DNA of 64,000 nucleotides. Source: Pseudomonadota bacterium (lineage in GTDB: Bacteria; Desulfobacterota; Binatia; UBA9968). A program made the position numbers and the translations under genes. Positions 45,947 through 54,375 of this stretch are shown piece after piece. The notes beneath the pieces are model-generated. The model was not told where the DNA came from and made no database searches. It saw only the letters and a program-made list of their open reading frames with translations. Location: positions 89,566 through 153,565 of the forward strand of contig JAJPJQ010000031.1 of assembly GCA_021324155.1 (NCBI GenBank), in the 5' to 3' direction. How positions within the stretch are numbered: position 1 is the first letter of the stretch; every line of letters begins with the position of its first letter.

Positions 45947-46984
45947 CTACTTTTCTAGAAACTCGACCGCGTGAAGGTCGGGGTCGCGAGCGAGGAGTCC
46001 TTTCGAATAACCGAACGACGGAGTCGATAAGGTGATCGCGCCCGGCGAGATTAACCTTGCACGCGCCGTTTTAAGCTTCTTAAAAGTCCCGTCGGCGCTA
46101 TCCGTCGCGAGCCGCGTCTTCCAATGCCATAAATCGTTGGCCTTGGAGTCCGCGGGTGCCGGCCGACCGTCTCTCGGCGTCAAATAATCGAGAAATTCCA
46201 CACCGGGACCGGCGCTCGCCCGAAGTCCGCTGATGCGAACTCGTGCACCGAATACATTGTTGAGATGCTCCTGCTCGGTGCCGTAATTTTCGCTTTCACC
46301 GGCGAGCCGCATGCCTAGGACATCACGGTAGAATTTCAGACTGCGCTCGGTGTCGGACACGACGATGGCGGTGTGGTCGATCCCCAAAAAAATACGCTCG
46401 TTGTTTTGCTGCCACTTGGGATCGCCCTTCCCCGGAGGAAAGTAGATAATTTCCAGGTTGTGTCCGTCGGGGTCGCGAAAATAAAAAGCGCGTATGCCGG
46501 CGGCGGCCTCATTCCAATCGGGAATGCGCTGCGGACCCGTCGAAGCGTACTGCACCTTGTGCATGCGAAGTTGCCGGTATGCTTTATCCATATCACTTAC
46601 CGCGATCGCGATATGCTGGAACCAGCGGTCGTTGCTCCGCGAATCCACGGGAATCGGCCTGCCCTTGGGCGCGAGGTATTCCGTGAGCGCGATCGACTCG
46701 TCGCCAAGACGCATGCGCACGATGCGCATGCGCACGCCGAAGACTCCGACGAGCTGTTCGTATTCGGCGCCGGCCACTTCGGTATCGGAGACCTTCTCGA
46801 AGTTGAGCACCTTCGAAAAGAATTCCACCGATCGATCGACATCGGAAACGGTGATACCAATACTATCAACGGATTTGACGAGCCCTTGGGCCCATACGGA
46901 GCCGCACACGCAAACAAGCATGCTCCCTATAACGATCGCGAATGTAGTCTTCGCGTTTTGTCGTGCAGCGACCTTCACGCCCAT
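45947..46984 (-). CDS. Exported protein with two VOC/glyoxalase domains
   Basis: A 345-residue protein with an N-terminal signal or anchor (FAIVIGSMLVCVCGSVWAQG, about 15-34) and two vicinal-oxygen-chelate domains. The first is at about 37-180 (DSIGITVSDVDRSVEFFSKVL) and the second at about 197-340 (GIDHTAIVVSDTERSLKFYRDVL). Such domains bind metal through His/Glu and act in dioxygenases, glyoxalases or thiol transferases; the substrate cannot be told from sequence. Export is unusual for VOC enzymes. It lies between the GMC oxidoreductase and debranching genes with short gaps. Confidence 0.83.
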   Translation of the reverse strand: MGVKVAARQNAKTTFAIVIGSMLVCVCGSVWAQGLVKSVDSIGITVSDVDRSVEFFSKVLNFEKVSDTEVAGAEYEQLVGVFGVRMRIVRMRLGDESIALTEYLAPKGRPIPVDSRSNDRWFQHIAIAVSDMDKAYRQLRMHKVQYASTGPQRIPDWNEAAAGIRAFYFRDPDGHNLEIIYFPPGKGDPKWQQNNERIFLGIDHTAIVVSDTERSLKFYRDVLGMRLAGESENYGTEQEHLNNVFGARVRISGLRASAGPGVEFLDYLTPRDGRPAPADSKANDLWHWKTRLATDSADGTFKKLKTARARLISPGAITLSTPSFGYSKGLLARDPDLHAVEFLEK

Positions 46985-46993
46985 CGCCTCCGG

Positions 46994-48565
46994 TTAGTTC
47001 ATCCTTCCGATCAGATGGTCGCCAACACGGAGCGCGTTGGCCATAATCGTCAACGCCGGATTCACTGCGCCGCTGGAGACGAAGAAACTCCCGTCGACAA
47101 CGTAGAGGTTGTCGATATCGTGTGCTCTGCAATCCGCATTCAAGGCGCTCGTCTTCGGATCGTTGCCGAAGCGAATGGTACCGACCTGATGCGCGACGCC
47201 GGCTAAAGGTATTTTCTGGCCTACGTAAAGGTTTCGAGCGAAGAGACCCTCATGGCACTCGCTGCCATGGATCGAGCAATGGGTTTGCCGCTTCATCAGC
47301 TCCTTGAGCTTGGCGATCAAACGCCGATGGCCTTCGCCGTTGTTCGGCGTGTAACTCAGAACGATGCCGCCGCTCTCGTCGAGCGTGACACGATTATTCG
47401 GATCGGGAAGATCTTCCGACGTGAGCCAGAAATCCAGCGAATGCTTCGCCATGAGATCGAGCGTCCAGCCCGGCGTCAAGGCCGGTGCCCCGCCTTTTAA
47501 CGTTTCGCCGTCGAGCTTGCCGACGAAGGAGATATGTCCCATCGGATACGGCCATTCTTCGCTCCCCGAATAGAAATCGTTCACCGAAAGTGTCTTCTGA
47601 AAAATAGTCGGATTCGGGCATTTCGAGAGAGCCATCAGGACCGAATTGATGTGGCCCATGTAATGGCGGCCGACGACGCCGGAGCGGTTGGCGAGTCCGT
47701 TCGGGTGTTGGTCGTTCGCCGAGCGCAACAGGAGCGCGGCGGAGTTGATCGCGCCGCAGGACGTGACGACGAAGTCGGCGGAATATTCTTCGCGCGATCC
47801 GTTTTGCCCGACGATGACTTTGCTGATCTCGCGCCCCGATCTGCTCGTTTCCAACCGCTGCACAAAAGCATTCGTTTTCAGCGTAACGTTCGGAAACTTG
47901 AGCGCTGGGTCTACAGCGCAGGCCTGTGCGTCGGACTTGGCGCCGATCAGACATGGGAAACCGTCGCAGGTTTCACAGCGGATACAGGCGCTGGCGTGAC
48001 GGTCCCTTTCGTTCAGCATCACGCCTAGCGGCGTATGAAACGGCCTGAGTCCCAGCCGCGCGAAGTCTTCGGACAGGTGTTGTATGCGCGTCTCGTGACT
48101 GATGGCCGGATGCGGATATGGCCCGCTCGACGGCGGCTCGGTCGGATCTTCGCCGCGCTGGCCGTGCACATGATACAGCCGCTCAGCCGCGGTGTAGTAA
48201 GGCTCCAGATCGTCATACGCGATCGGCCAAGCCGGCGAAATTCCGCTGTGGTGCTTGATCTCGCCGAAATCCTGCTTGCGCAACCGAAACAGCGCAGCGC
48301 CGTAGAATTTCGTGTTGCCGCCTACAAAATAGTTCGTGTGTGGGTGCAGCTTGCCGCCGTCCTTGTCGTGCCAAATTTCTTTCGTCTGGTATTTGCCTTC
48401 GAGGTTTACGGCGCGAGGGCTCCAGTTGTCCTTCTCGCGCGGGACGTAATCGCCGCGTTCGAGCAACAGAATTTTTTTCCCGCTCGGCGCCAGCTTGTGC
48501 GTCAGCGTTCCGCCGCCCGCGCCGCTTCCGATAATGATAACGTCGTAGTGATTATCCATAGCCAT
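46994..48565 (-). CDS. GMC-family FAD oxidoreductase
   Basis: A 523-residue flavoprotein from the ATG at 48565, which has AAGGAG 7 nt upstream. The FAD-binding motif is DVIIIGSGAGGGTLTHKLA near the N-terminus; a second FAD segment is KFYGAALFRL. The C-terminal active-site region has IHGSECHEG and VDGSFFVSSGAVNPALTIMA with the conserved His/Asn pair. Relatives oxidise sugars or alcohols (gluconate or glucose dehydrogenase-like, cholesterol oxidase-like). No signal peptide is present. It starts 38 bp after the DM13 gene. Confidence 0.9.
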   Translation of the reverse strand: MAMDNHYDVIIIGSGAGGGTLTHKLAPSGKKILLLERGDYVPREKDNWSPRAVNLEGKYQTKEIWHDKDGGKLHPHTNYFVGGNTKFYGAALFRLRKQDFGEIKHHSGISPAWPIAYDDLEPYYTAAERLYHVHGQRGEDPTEPPSSGPYPHPAISHETRIQHLSEDFARLGLRPFHTPLGVMLNERDRHASACIRCETCDGFPCLIGAKSDAQACAVDPALKFPNVTLKTNAFVQRLETSRSGREISKVIVGQNGSREEYSADFVVTSCGAINSAALLLRSANDQHPNGLANRSGVVGRHYMGHINSVLMALSKCPNPTIFQKTLSVNDFYSGSEEWPYPMGHISFVGKLDGETLKGGAPALTPGWTLDLMAKHSLDFWLTSEDLPDPNNRVTLDESGGIVLSYTPNNGEGHRRLIAKLKELMKRQTHCSIHGSECHEGLFARNLYVGQKIPLAGVAHQVGTIRFGNDPKTSALNADCRAHDIDNLYVVDGSFFVSSGAVNPALTIMANALRVGDHLIGRMN

Positions 48566-48603
48566 GACCGAACTCCTTACATTTGGGCCAGTGCGTTCAA
48601 TCT

Positions 48604-49110
48604 TCAGCTCTTCTGCATTCCGAGCGAGGCCGCGCCGAAGTTGACGCCGAAACGCGCGCACCAGATGCTGACCGACTGGTATTTGCCGAGATCGACATCG
48701 GCCGGAACGTCATAGTTCTGATCGCCGATGTTGCCCTTCATCGAGCCGAGATCGATGAAGCCGGACTTCTTCACGGTATCGTTGTCGTTGGCGGCTTCAG
48801 CGGCGACGAGATAAACATGAACATCGGGTCCGTTGGACGTTTCGAAGTTCGTCAGCCTCAAGACTTTTTTGCCGTCGCCCAGCTGATAAACCGCCGCTGT
48901 CCCCTTCGTCTCATGGGCCAAGCCGCGGAAATCGCCCTTTGCCAGAATCGTCGGCTCGGTCGTTCGCGCCATCGCCGTTGAAGCGACTTCAGCCATCGGC
49001 ATCGACTCGTTGACCGACTTGTTGATAAACAACAGCTCTGGCCGGAATGCGTACCAGCCGACGATAACCGCGGCGACAACGCCGCCGATGATAAGATTTC
49101 GCTTGTTCAT
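48604..49110 (-). CDS. Membrane-anchored DM13-domain protein
   Basis: A 168-residue protein with an N-terminal helix (LIIGGVVAAVIVGWYAF) and one DM13 domain at about 60-165. Typical DM13 motifs are KGDFRGLAHETKGTAAVYQL, LTNFETSNGPDVHVYLVA and YQSVSIWCARFGVNFGAASL, including the lone conserved Cys. DM13 domains are proposed to carry out redox or electron-transfer roles near cytochrome or hydroxylase domains. The ATG at 49110 has GGAGGAG just upstream; a frame to 49200 is rejected. It precedes the GMC oxidoreductase in the same direction. Confidence 0.88.
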   Translation of the reverse strand: MNKRNLIIGGVVAAVIVGWYAFRPELLFINKSVNESMPMAEVASTAMARTTEPTILAKGDFRGLAHETKGTAAVYQLGDGKKVLRLTNFETSNGPDVHVYLVAAEAANDNDTVKKSGFIDLGSMKGNIGDQNYDVPADVDLGKYQSVSIWCARFGVNFGAASLGMQKS

Positions 49111-49228
49111 AGACTCCTCCATAAATTCGTGAGTTTTTTCGTGCAGAAACGTATGTCCATTAGATGCTGACATGAAGTGAAAAGATGCGGAGTAAATCAC
49201 GGATTGTTTTGCGAATCATGACTCCAAT

Positions 49229-49266
49229 AAAAAAGCCACCGGCGAGATTCGCGCCGGTGGCTTTTA
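49229..49266. terminator. Rho-independent terminator after the spondin-domain gene
   Basis: A 13-14-bp perfect stem (AAAAGCCACCGGCG/CGCCGGTGGCTTTT) with a short AGATTCG-type loop. Read on the minus strand, it follows the gene ending at 49285 and ends in a T-run. Confidence 0.88.
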
Positions 49267-49284
49267 TCGATTCAGCCTACGCGC

Positions 49285-50025
49285 TTACATCGCGCCCGGC
49301 ATCATCGCCGGCGTGATGGTCACCTTCATAGCCTTGGCGGTATTCGTATACGCGCCGCCGAATTTGACGTCTTTCGCGTTTTTAACGACGCCGTTCTCGG
49401 CCTCGCCGGTATTCGGCGCCTTCTGTCGCGGCCCCTGATCCGGCCCGATGCCAGGCTCCTGGTTAACCTCCGTGCCGGCATCCCACAGAATCATCTGCGA
49501 GGTGATGTCGCCGCTGATCGCTTTGCCGTCTTTGAAGAGCTCAATGCCCGCTTCGCCCGGCGCGTAGAACCAATCATTCGACTGCCCCATCATGGTGGTG
49601 AGCGTCAGCCGGTCGCCGGGCATCGCGGAAATTGTGACTTCGTACGTCGAGCCGGGAGTGATCGGCCCGGGCACTTTTGCGCCGACCGGCGTATTGAAGA
49701 CCTTCACGGCTTTGATCCCCTTGCCGCCTTCGAGCGATTTGGCGAGCATGCCCGGATCGCCGTCTTCCGATTGCGCCTCCAGCCCGTGGCCGCGATCTTT
49801 CTTGCCGACGCTGAAAACCAGCGCCTTCTCTTTATGAACGATCGCGAGCCCCGGCGAAAAGGCGAGCGACCACTTCGTTCCGTTCGACGCGGTAAACGCG
49901 TCCGGCTTCGTGATGTTCTCGATGCGAATCGTGAACTTCGTCGCGTGCGACATGTCGTCGGCGGACGCGATCGTGGCGACACCGAGAAGCGCGCCGGCGG
50001 TGGCACTCAGCAATTTGATAAACAT
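49285..50025 (-). CDS. Exported spondin-domain protein
   Basis: A 246-residue protein with a signal peptide (to about residue 22, ATIASA) and a spondin-N domain. Recognisable parts are FTIRIENIT, NGTKWSLAFSPGLAIVHKE, FNTPVGAKVPGPITPGSTYE and the late WDAGTEVNQEPGIGPDQGPRQ, a hallmark of the family. Bacterial spondin-domain proteins are secreted and of uncertain role, possibly in adhesion. It has its own terminator and sits upstream of the DM13 gene. Confidence 0.9.
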   Translation of the reverse strand: MFIKLLSATAGALLGVATIASADDMSHATKFTIRIENITKPDAFTASNGTKWSLAFSPGLAIVHKEKALVFSVGKKDRGHGLEAQSEDGDPGMLAKSLEGGKGIKAVKVFNTPVGAKVPGPITPGSTYEVTISAMPGDRLTLTTMMGQSNDWFYAPGEAGIELFKDGKAISGDITSQMILWDAGTEVNQEPGIGPDQGPRQKAPNTGEAENGVVKNAKDVKFGGAYTNTAKAMKVTITPAMMPGAM

Positions 50026-50107
50026 TTCCAGTCTCCTTTCGAAATTTGGAATTTCAAGAGAATGTTCGTCGATTAGACGCGCGCGCGTCGGAAAAGGATG
50101 CGGCCGT

Positions 50108-50293
50108 TCAATCCGCCGGCCGCGAGGCCACGGCGCCGCAGGCGGGACAGGCGTGCAGTTCCTCGAGGAGGCCTCCGAAAGCTAGGTTAACTCTTTTCGC
50201 CTCTTCCGCTGTTGTCGAATGAACGACTTTGTCGGCGTGATGGTTCATTTCGCTGCCGCATTTCGGGCAAATAATTTTTTTTCGTTTTTCCAT
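50108..50293 (-). CDS. Small zinc-ribbon protein
   Basis: A 61-residue protein with two CxxC knuckles, CPKCGSEM near the N-terminus and CPACGAV near the C-terminus, plus HHAD between them; it should bind one zinc. The ATG at 50293 has AGGA six nt upstream, whereas an ATG at 50299 directly abuts it. Function unknown. It lies 13 bp after the FMN reductase gene. Confidence 0.75.
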   Translation of the reverse strand: MEKRKKIICPKCGSEMNHHADKVVHSTTAEEAKRVNLAFGGLLEELHACPACGAVASRPAD

Positions 50294-50306
50294 ATGCATT
50301 CCTGCA

Positions 50307-50879
50307 TTAACTATCGAGAGCTATATTATCGCGGCCGTAGCGCAGCGTTCGCGCCATCCAAACGAGCTCGTTGATGAATTTATCGGCTCTGGCGACAAAC
50401 GCCTGGTCGAGAAGCCTGCCGGAACCGTCGAATACTTGAGCTATGTTTCCAAAATTGACGTCCCAGAAAATATTCACCAAGCCGAGCTCGCGAATCACAG
50501 GAAGAAAATCCTGGATCGCGCGGATCCCGCCGAAGGGCCCCGCCGAAACGCCGACGATGCCCGCCGCCTTGTGAATGTATTCTTTGAGGCAACTGTCCAG
50601 CACATGTTTCATTAAACCGGGAAAACTGTGGTTGTATTCCGGAGTAACGAGAACCAATGCGTCCGCGCGTACCATTTTCTCCGAGAAAGCGGCGTCTTTA
50701 ATTCCTTCTCCCGCGTCATCGAGCGGTATCGGCAAATCGCTGATGTCGATCAACTCCGTCATAACGCCTTCACGTCGAGAGATTTGATCGACCATGAAGC
50801 GCGCGGCATGAACGCTCAGCCGTCCTTTACGCGTGGTCCCGAGAATGACGGGTATACTGAGCGGTCTCGTGTTAATCAT
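50307..50879 (-). CDS. NADPH-dependent FMN reductase (flavodoxin-fold NAD(P)H reductase)
   Basis: A 190-residue protein from the ATG at 50879 with GGAG upstream. It has the flavodoxin-like start SIPVILGTTRKGRLSVHAA and the flavin-binding loops TPEYNHSFPGLMKHVLD (about 83-99) and VGVSAGPFGGIRA. Relatives reduce FMN, quinones, azo dyes or metals in the cytoplasm. It follows the GlcG/SMP-30 fusion gene by 2 bp, so the two are co-transcribed; a longer frame to 51056 is rejected. Confidence 0.9.
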   Translation of the reverse strand: MINTRPLSIPVILGTTRKGRLSVHAARFMVDQISRREGVMTELIDISDLPIPLDDAGEGIKDAAFSEKMVRADALVLVTPEYNHSFPGLMKHVLDSCLKEYIHKAAGIVGVSAGPFGGIRAIQDFLPVIRELGLVNIFWDVNFGNIAQVFDGSGRLLDQAFVARADKFINELVWMARTLRYGRDNIALDS

Positions 50880-50881
50880 CG

Positions 50882-52951
50882 CTATCTCCTCGCCATTTCC
50901 GATGGGCCGATGCCGGGAACGAGCAGCGGCATACGATAGAGACCGTCGCGGGCCGTCAGGTAGAGCGTTCTGCCGTCGTCGCCCCAAGCGAAGTTGTGCG
51001 GATGTTTGGGCGGAATGATCGTGCCCAAGTGCTTGCCCTCGGGCGAGATGATCCAAAGGCCGCCGGGACCCGACACATAAAGATTCCCCTGCCGGTCAAC
51101 TTTCATGCCATCGATCGCGTCCTCGCCCGGTGCGGCGGTCATGTCGAAGAAAACCCGGCCGTTAGAGAGCGTCGCGTCCGCGGCAACTTCGTAGCGCATG
51201 ACGACCTTCTTCTCCGGATCCCAATTGCCGACGTACAGGTATTTTTCATCCGGCGAGAAAACAATGCCGTTCGGCCCCTTCAAATCTTTGGTTACGAGCT
51301 TCAATCGCCCGTTATAGAGCGCGAAGACTCCGCTGAACGGCAGCTCCTTACGCGCATCGTCGTAAAATTTCGGTAGGCCGAATGGCGGGTCGGTGAAAAA
51401 CAGTGTCCCGTCCGAGCGATAAACGAGATCGTTGGGGCTGTTGAGCCGCTTTCCTTCGAAGCGATCGGCGAGCACGGTGAAACGGCCGTCTTTTTCCATG
51501 CGAACGACGCGTCGGTTGCCGTGCTGATTGATGGTGAGCCGCCCTCCGGGATCGAGCGTCAAGCCGTTCGAGCCCGGCTGGGTATACTCGGCGATGTCTT
51601 TTTCCGCATATCCGCTTTGATCTTTGAAGACGGAGAGCTTTCCGTTGCTCGTGTACTTGTAAATTTTATTCGCGTTGGGATCGCTGAACAGGAGATAGCT
51701 TCCGTCATTCACCCAGATCGGTCCCTCGGTGAATTGAAAGCCCGCGGCGAGCTTGAAGACCTTCGCGTTGGGCGGGACGATCGAGTCGATCGCCGGATCG
51801 AGACGAACGACATCGACGTTTACTTCCGCCGGCGCGAGCGCCACCGGCCCCGCGGGCGCTCTGTAAAAGTCGAGCTTCGCGTAGCGCAAGTAAATGTAAT
51901 TGGTGGGCGGATTCGAGAGCGGCCCATTGATACCGAAGATCGCGAGCTGGATGGTCTGCCCAGGCTTCACGTTCCGGCCGACGACCAGCCGGTTGGCGGC
52001 GTTCCAGCCTTTGATTACCGAGCCGCCGCTTTGCCCGGCACCGCGCGTCAGCTCGCCGTCGACCCAGATCTCCGCGTAATCGTCCACTGAAGTCTCGAAT
52101 ACGATAGTCGATCCCGTGGGATCGAAGGCGCCGATCTTTTCCGGCACGACGATCTTGATGCGGTACCAATTGAACGCGAGCCTGCCGGCGGACCTGCGCT
52201 TGTCGAGCGTCGTCGGATCGAGAGTTTCCCATTTCGAATCGTCGAAGCTGGCGCCGCCGGCATGCGGAGCGAGGTCGTAAGTTTTATTCTTCGCGCCGGT
52301 GGGCTGCCCGTCTGGACCGGCGCCTTTGAAATCCACATCGACGATTTTCGTATCGCTGTAGCGCCATTCGCCCTTCACGAGCGCCACGCCGCCTTTCGAG
52401 GCGAGATCGATGGTCGCATCCGGCTTGCGATCCGTCGGCGGGTTCTCGGCGATCGGCGCGGTCGCCGTGTCGCTTCGCCCCTCGAAAGCGGCGACGCCTG
52501 CCCGGGCGATATCTTCGTCCTCCTGCGGCGTGTTGCCGCTCACGCCGATCGCACCGACCACTCTGCCCGCGTACACGAGTGGCAGTCCGCCCTTGAGCGG
52601 CGTGGCACCCGGGAGCGCGAGCGCCGCAACCCGCCCCGTACGGATTTGCTCTTCGAATTCGGCGCTGGGTCGGCGGAAGATCGCCGCGGTTCGCGCTTTT
52701 CCTATGCCGACCTCGACGCTCGCGACTTGGGTATCGTTCAGACGCTTGATGATAATCGGGTAGCCGCCGTCGTCGACGACAACGATGACGACGGTCGAAT
52801 GTCTTTTGTTCGCCTCGGCCTCCGCGGCGGCGGCGATCTTCTCGGCGATCTCGAGGCCGAGGACTTTCTTGTCCTGCAGCTCCTGAGCGTGAAGATCGGC
52901 AGTCGCGGTGAGCAAAAGCACCGCCGCAGAAACGGCCCTGAGTGTTTTCAT
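50882..52951 (-). CDS. Exported three-domain fusion: GlcG/HbpS - carbohydrate-binding-like sandwich - SMP-30/gluconolactonase propeller
   Basis: A 689-residue protein with a signal peptide (to about residue 22). Residues about 25-165 are a GlcG/HbpS domain (GKARTAAIFRR, GRVVGAIGVSGNTPQEDEDIA). Residues about 185-370 look like a galactose-binding sandwich (RLAFNWYRIKIVVPEKIG, DDYAEIWVDGE). Residues about 385-689 form an SMP-30-type propeller (FTEGPIWVNDGSYLLFSDPN, NSPNDLVYRSDGTLFFTDPP, GPNGIVFSPDEKYLYVGNW), expected to hydrolyse sugar lactones. The first 4 bp overlap the end of a stand-alone GlcG gene, from which the N-terminal domain may have been duplicated. The combination is unusual. Confidence 0.85.
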   Translation of the reverse strand: MKTLRAVSAAVLLLTATADLHAQELQDKKVLGLEIAEKIAAAAEAEANKRHSTVVIVVVDDGGYPIIIKRLNDTQVASVEVGIGKARTAAIFRRPSAEFEEQIRTGRVAALALPGATPLKGGLPLVYAGRVVGAIGVSGNTPQEDEDIARAGVAAFEGRSDTATAPIAENPPTDRKPDATIDLASKGGVALVKGEWRYSDTKIVDVDFKGAGPDGQPTGAKNKTYDLAPHAGGASFDDSKWETLDPTTLDKRRSAGRLAFNWYRIKIVVPEKIGAFDPTGSTIVFETSVDDYAEIWVDGELTRGAGQSGGSVIKGWNAANRLVVGRNVKPGQTIQLAIFGINGPLSNPPTNYIYLRYAKLDFYRAPAGPVALAPAEVNVDVVRLDPAIDSIVPPNAKVFKLAAGFQFTEGPIWVNDGSYLLFSDPNANKIYKYTSNGKLSVFKDQSGYAEKDIAEYTQPGSNGLTLDPGGRLTINQHGNRRVVRMEKDGRFTVLADRFEGKRLNSPNDLVYRSDGTLFFTDPPFGLPKFYDDARKELPFSGVFALYNGRLKLVTKDLKGPNGIVFSPDEKYLYVGNWDPEKKVVMRYEVAADATLSNGRVFFDMTAAPGEDAIDGMKVDRQGNLYVSGPGGLWIISPEGKHLGTIIPPKHPHNFAWGDDGRTLYLTARDGLYRMPLLVPGIGPSEMARR

Positions 52952-53451
52952 CGTTTGGCTCCTTGTTGAGCGGAACTCGGCGCCAGCGCATTCGCACCGG
53001 CGATGGCGAGTTCCTCGTCCTGCTGGGCGCTCGCCGCGCCGGAGACGCCGATCGCGCCGATGATCTCGCCGTCGACCATGATGGGAACGCCGCCCTGAAG
53101 CGGCGTGAAGTCCGACAGCGCGGTCATTGCGGTCCGTCCCTTATTGATCACGTCTTCGAAGAATTTGGTCGGCTTCTTGAACAGCGCAGCGGTGCGCGCC
53201 TTGCCGATGGAGATGTTCGCTCCGGCGGCGAAAGTATGGTCGAGGCGTTCGACCGCAATAAGATTGCCGCCTTCGTCGACGACGGTGATGGCGCCGCCGG
53301 GGGCGTTTTTGCTCTTCGCTTCCGCAACGGCGGCGGCGATGACTTTCTTCGCCCCTTCGAGAGTCAGCGTTTTCTTTTCCGCCACCTGCGCCCCTGCCGT
53401 CGCCGCCAGGCAGAAGAGCGCGGTGGCGATCCATCTAATTGTGAGTTTCAT
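52948..53451 (-). CDS. Exported GlcG/HbpS-family heme-binding-like protein
   Basis: A 167-residue protein with a signal peptide (LTIRWIATALFCLAATAGAQ) and one GlcG/HbpS domain. It has ALFKKPTKFFED, TPLQGGVPIMVDGEIIGAIG and the terminal DEELAIAGANAL. HbpS homologues bind heme extracellularly; GlcG was named from the glycolate operon. It is about half identical by eye to the first domain of the fusion it overlaps. No catalytic role is established. Confidence 0.88.
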   Translation of the reverse strand: MKLTIRWIATALFCLAATAGAQVAEKKTLTLEGAKKVIAAAVAEAKSKNAPGGAITVVDEGGNLIAVERLDHTFAAGANISIGKARTAALFKKPTKFFEDVINKGRTAMTALSDFTPLQGGVPIMVDGEIIGAIGVSGAASAQQDEELAIAGANALAPSSAQQGAKR

Positions 53452-53470
53452 AGCGTTCCTCCTCGCGAAT

Positions 53471-54256
53471 TCAGACCATCGATGCGTAGCCGCATCGGAA
53501 AATGCACCGCTTATCGTTGTCGTGGTGGAGCTTGGCGCATTGGACCCGGCGGCCGTCTCCGAGTCGCGCGAAGGCCTCGGACGCGAGCAGCATCCCGAGC
53601 GGCGGAGCGACGAAATAAAGCCACAACGCGGTCCAGATCTGCGCGGAAAACGCCGAGCCGAAGGTCCGTGCGGGATTCATGCTCATGCCGGAGATCGGCG
53701 CCTCCAACGTGATGTACGTTGCGACGAGCATACCGGCGAACACGCCGGTATATCTGGCGATGTTCCGAGTATTCGACGCAAATAAAACCGTCAGCATCAA
53801 GAGAAACGAGATCACCGCTTCGGCGATGAACGCGACGGGAATCTTCGCTCCCGGAACCGTCGCGACGAATCGAACGGCTGGATTCGTGAGCCAAGCGCCG
53901 ATCAAGGTAGAGATCATAAGGACCCCCATAATGCCGCCGGTAAACTGCGCGGCGATATAAAAGAAGGCGTCCCACGCCGCGATTTTTCCGAGCCGAAAGA
54001 ACGTAAGCGTCACGGACGGGTTCAGATGGGCGCCCGACTGTTTACCCCACGGAGAATAGATGATGCCGATCGCGGTCAACCCCATAGCGACGCCCATGAG
54101 CACGCGCCTGACTATCGGAAAAGGGATCGCCTGATGCACCGGCGAGGCAGGATGCTCCAGAATGACGCCGAAGGTGCAGGCGGAGATCATAAAAGTGCCG
54201 AGGCCGGCGGCTTCCATGAAATATTCGGGCCAGTGACGCTTGAACGTTTCAATCAC
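53471..54256 (-). CDS. Aquaporin (MIP family channel)
   Basis: A 261-residue channel with six transmembrane segments and the two half-helix motifs: HLNPSVTL (NPS instead of NPA) and MNPARTFGSA. The NPS variant in the first loop is a modest departure from consensus. The protein should conduct water or small neutral solutes across the inner membrane. It is 19 bp upstream of the GlcG gene in the transcription direction. The C-terminal 25 residues are Cys/His-rich (VQCAKLHHDNDKRCIFRCGY), an unusual extension. Confidence 0.88.
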   Translation of the reverse strand: MIETFKRHWPEYFMEAAGLGTFMISACTFGVILEHPASPVHQAIPFPIVRRVLMGVAMGLTAIGIIYSPWGKQSGAHLNPSVTLTFFRLGKIAAWDAFFYIAAQFTGGIMGVLMISTLIGAWLTNPAVRFVATVPGAKIPVAFIAEAVISFLLMLTVLFASNTRNIARYTGVFAGMLVATYITLEAPISGMSMNPARTFGSAFSAQIWTALWLYFVAPPLGMLLASEAFARLGDGRRVQCAKLHHDNDKRCIFRCGYASMV

Positions 54257-54311
54257 GCTCGTTAGATGGCGCTCGAAACGAAAAAGATTCGCCGGATGCG
54301 CGTGACGAAAA

Positions 54312-54349
54312 TAAAAAAATCTCCCGGCCGGCAGAGCCGGTCGGGAGAT
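54312..54349 (-). terminator. Rho-independent terminator after glucose dehydrogenase
   Basis: A 13-bp stem ATCTCCCGGCCGG/CCGGTCGGGAGAT (one G-T pair) with a CAGAG-type loop, followed on the minus strand by a run of T. It lies 26 bp after the stop of the gene at 54376. Confidence 0.88.
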
Positions 54350-54375
54350 GAGTACGGCAGGTGAAATGAATAGAG

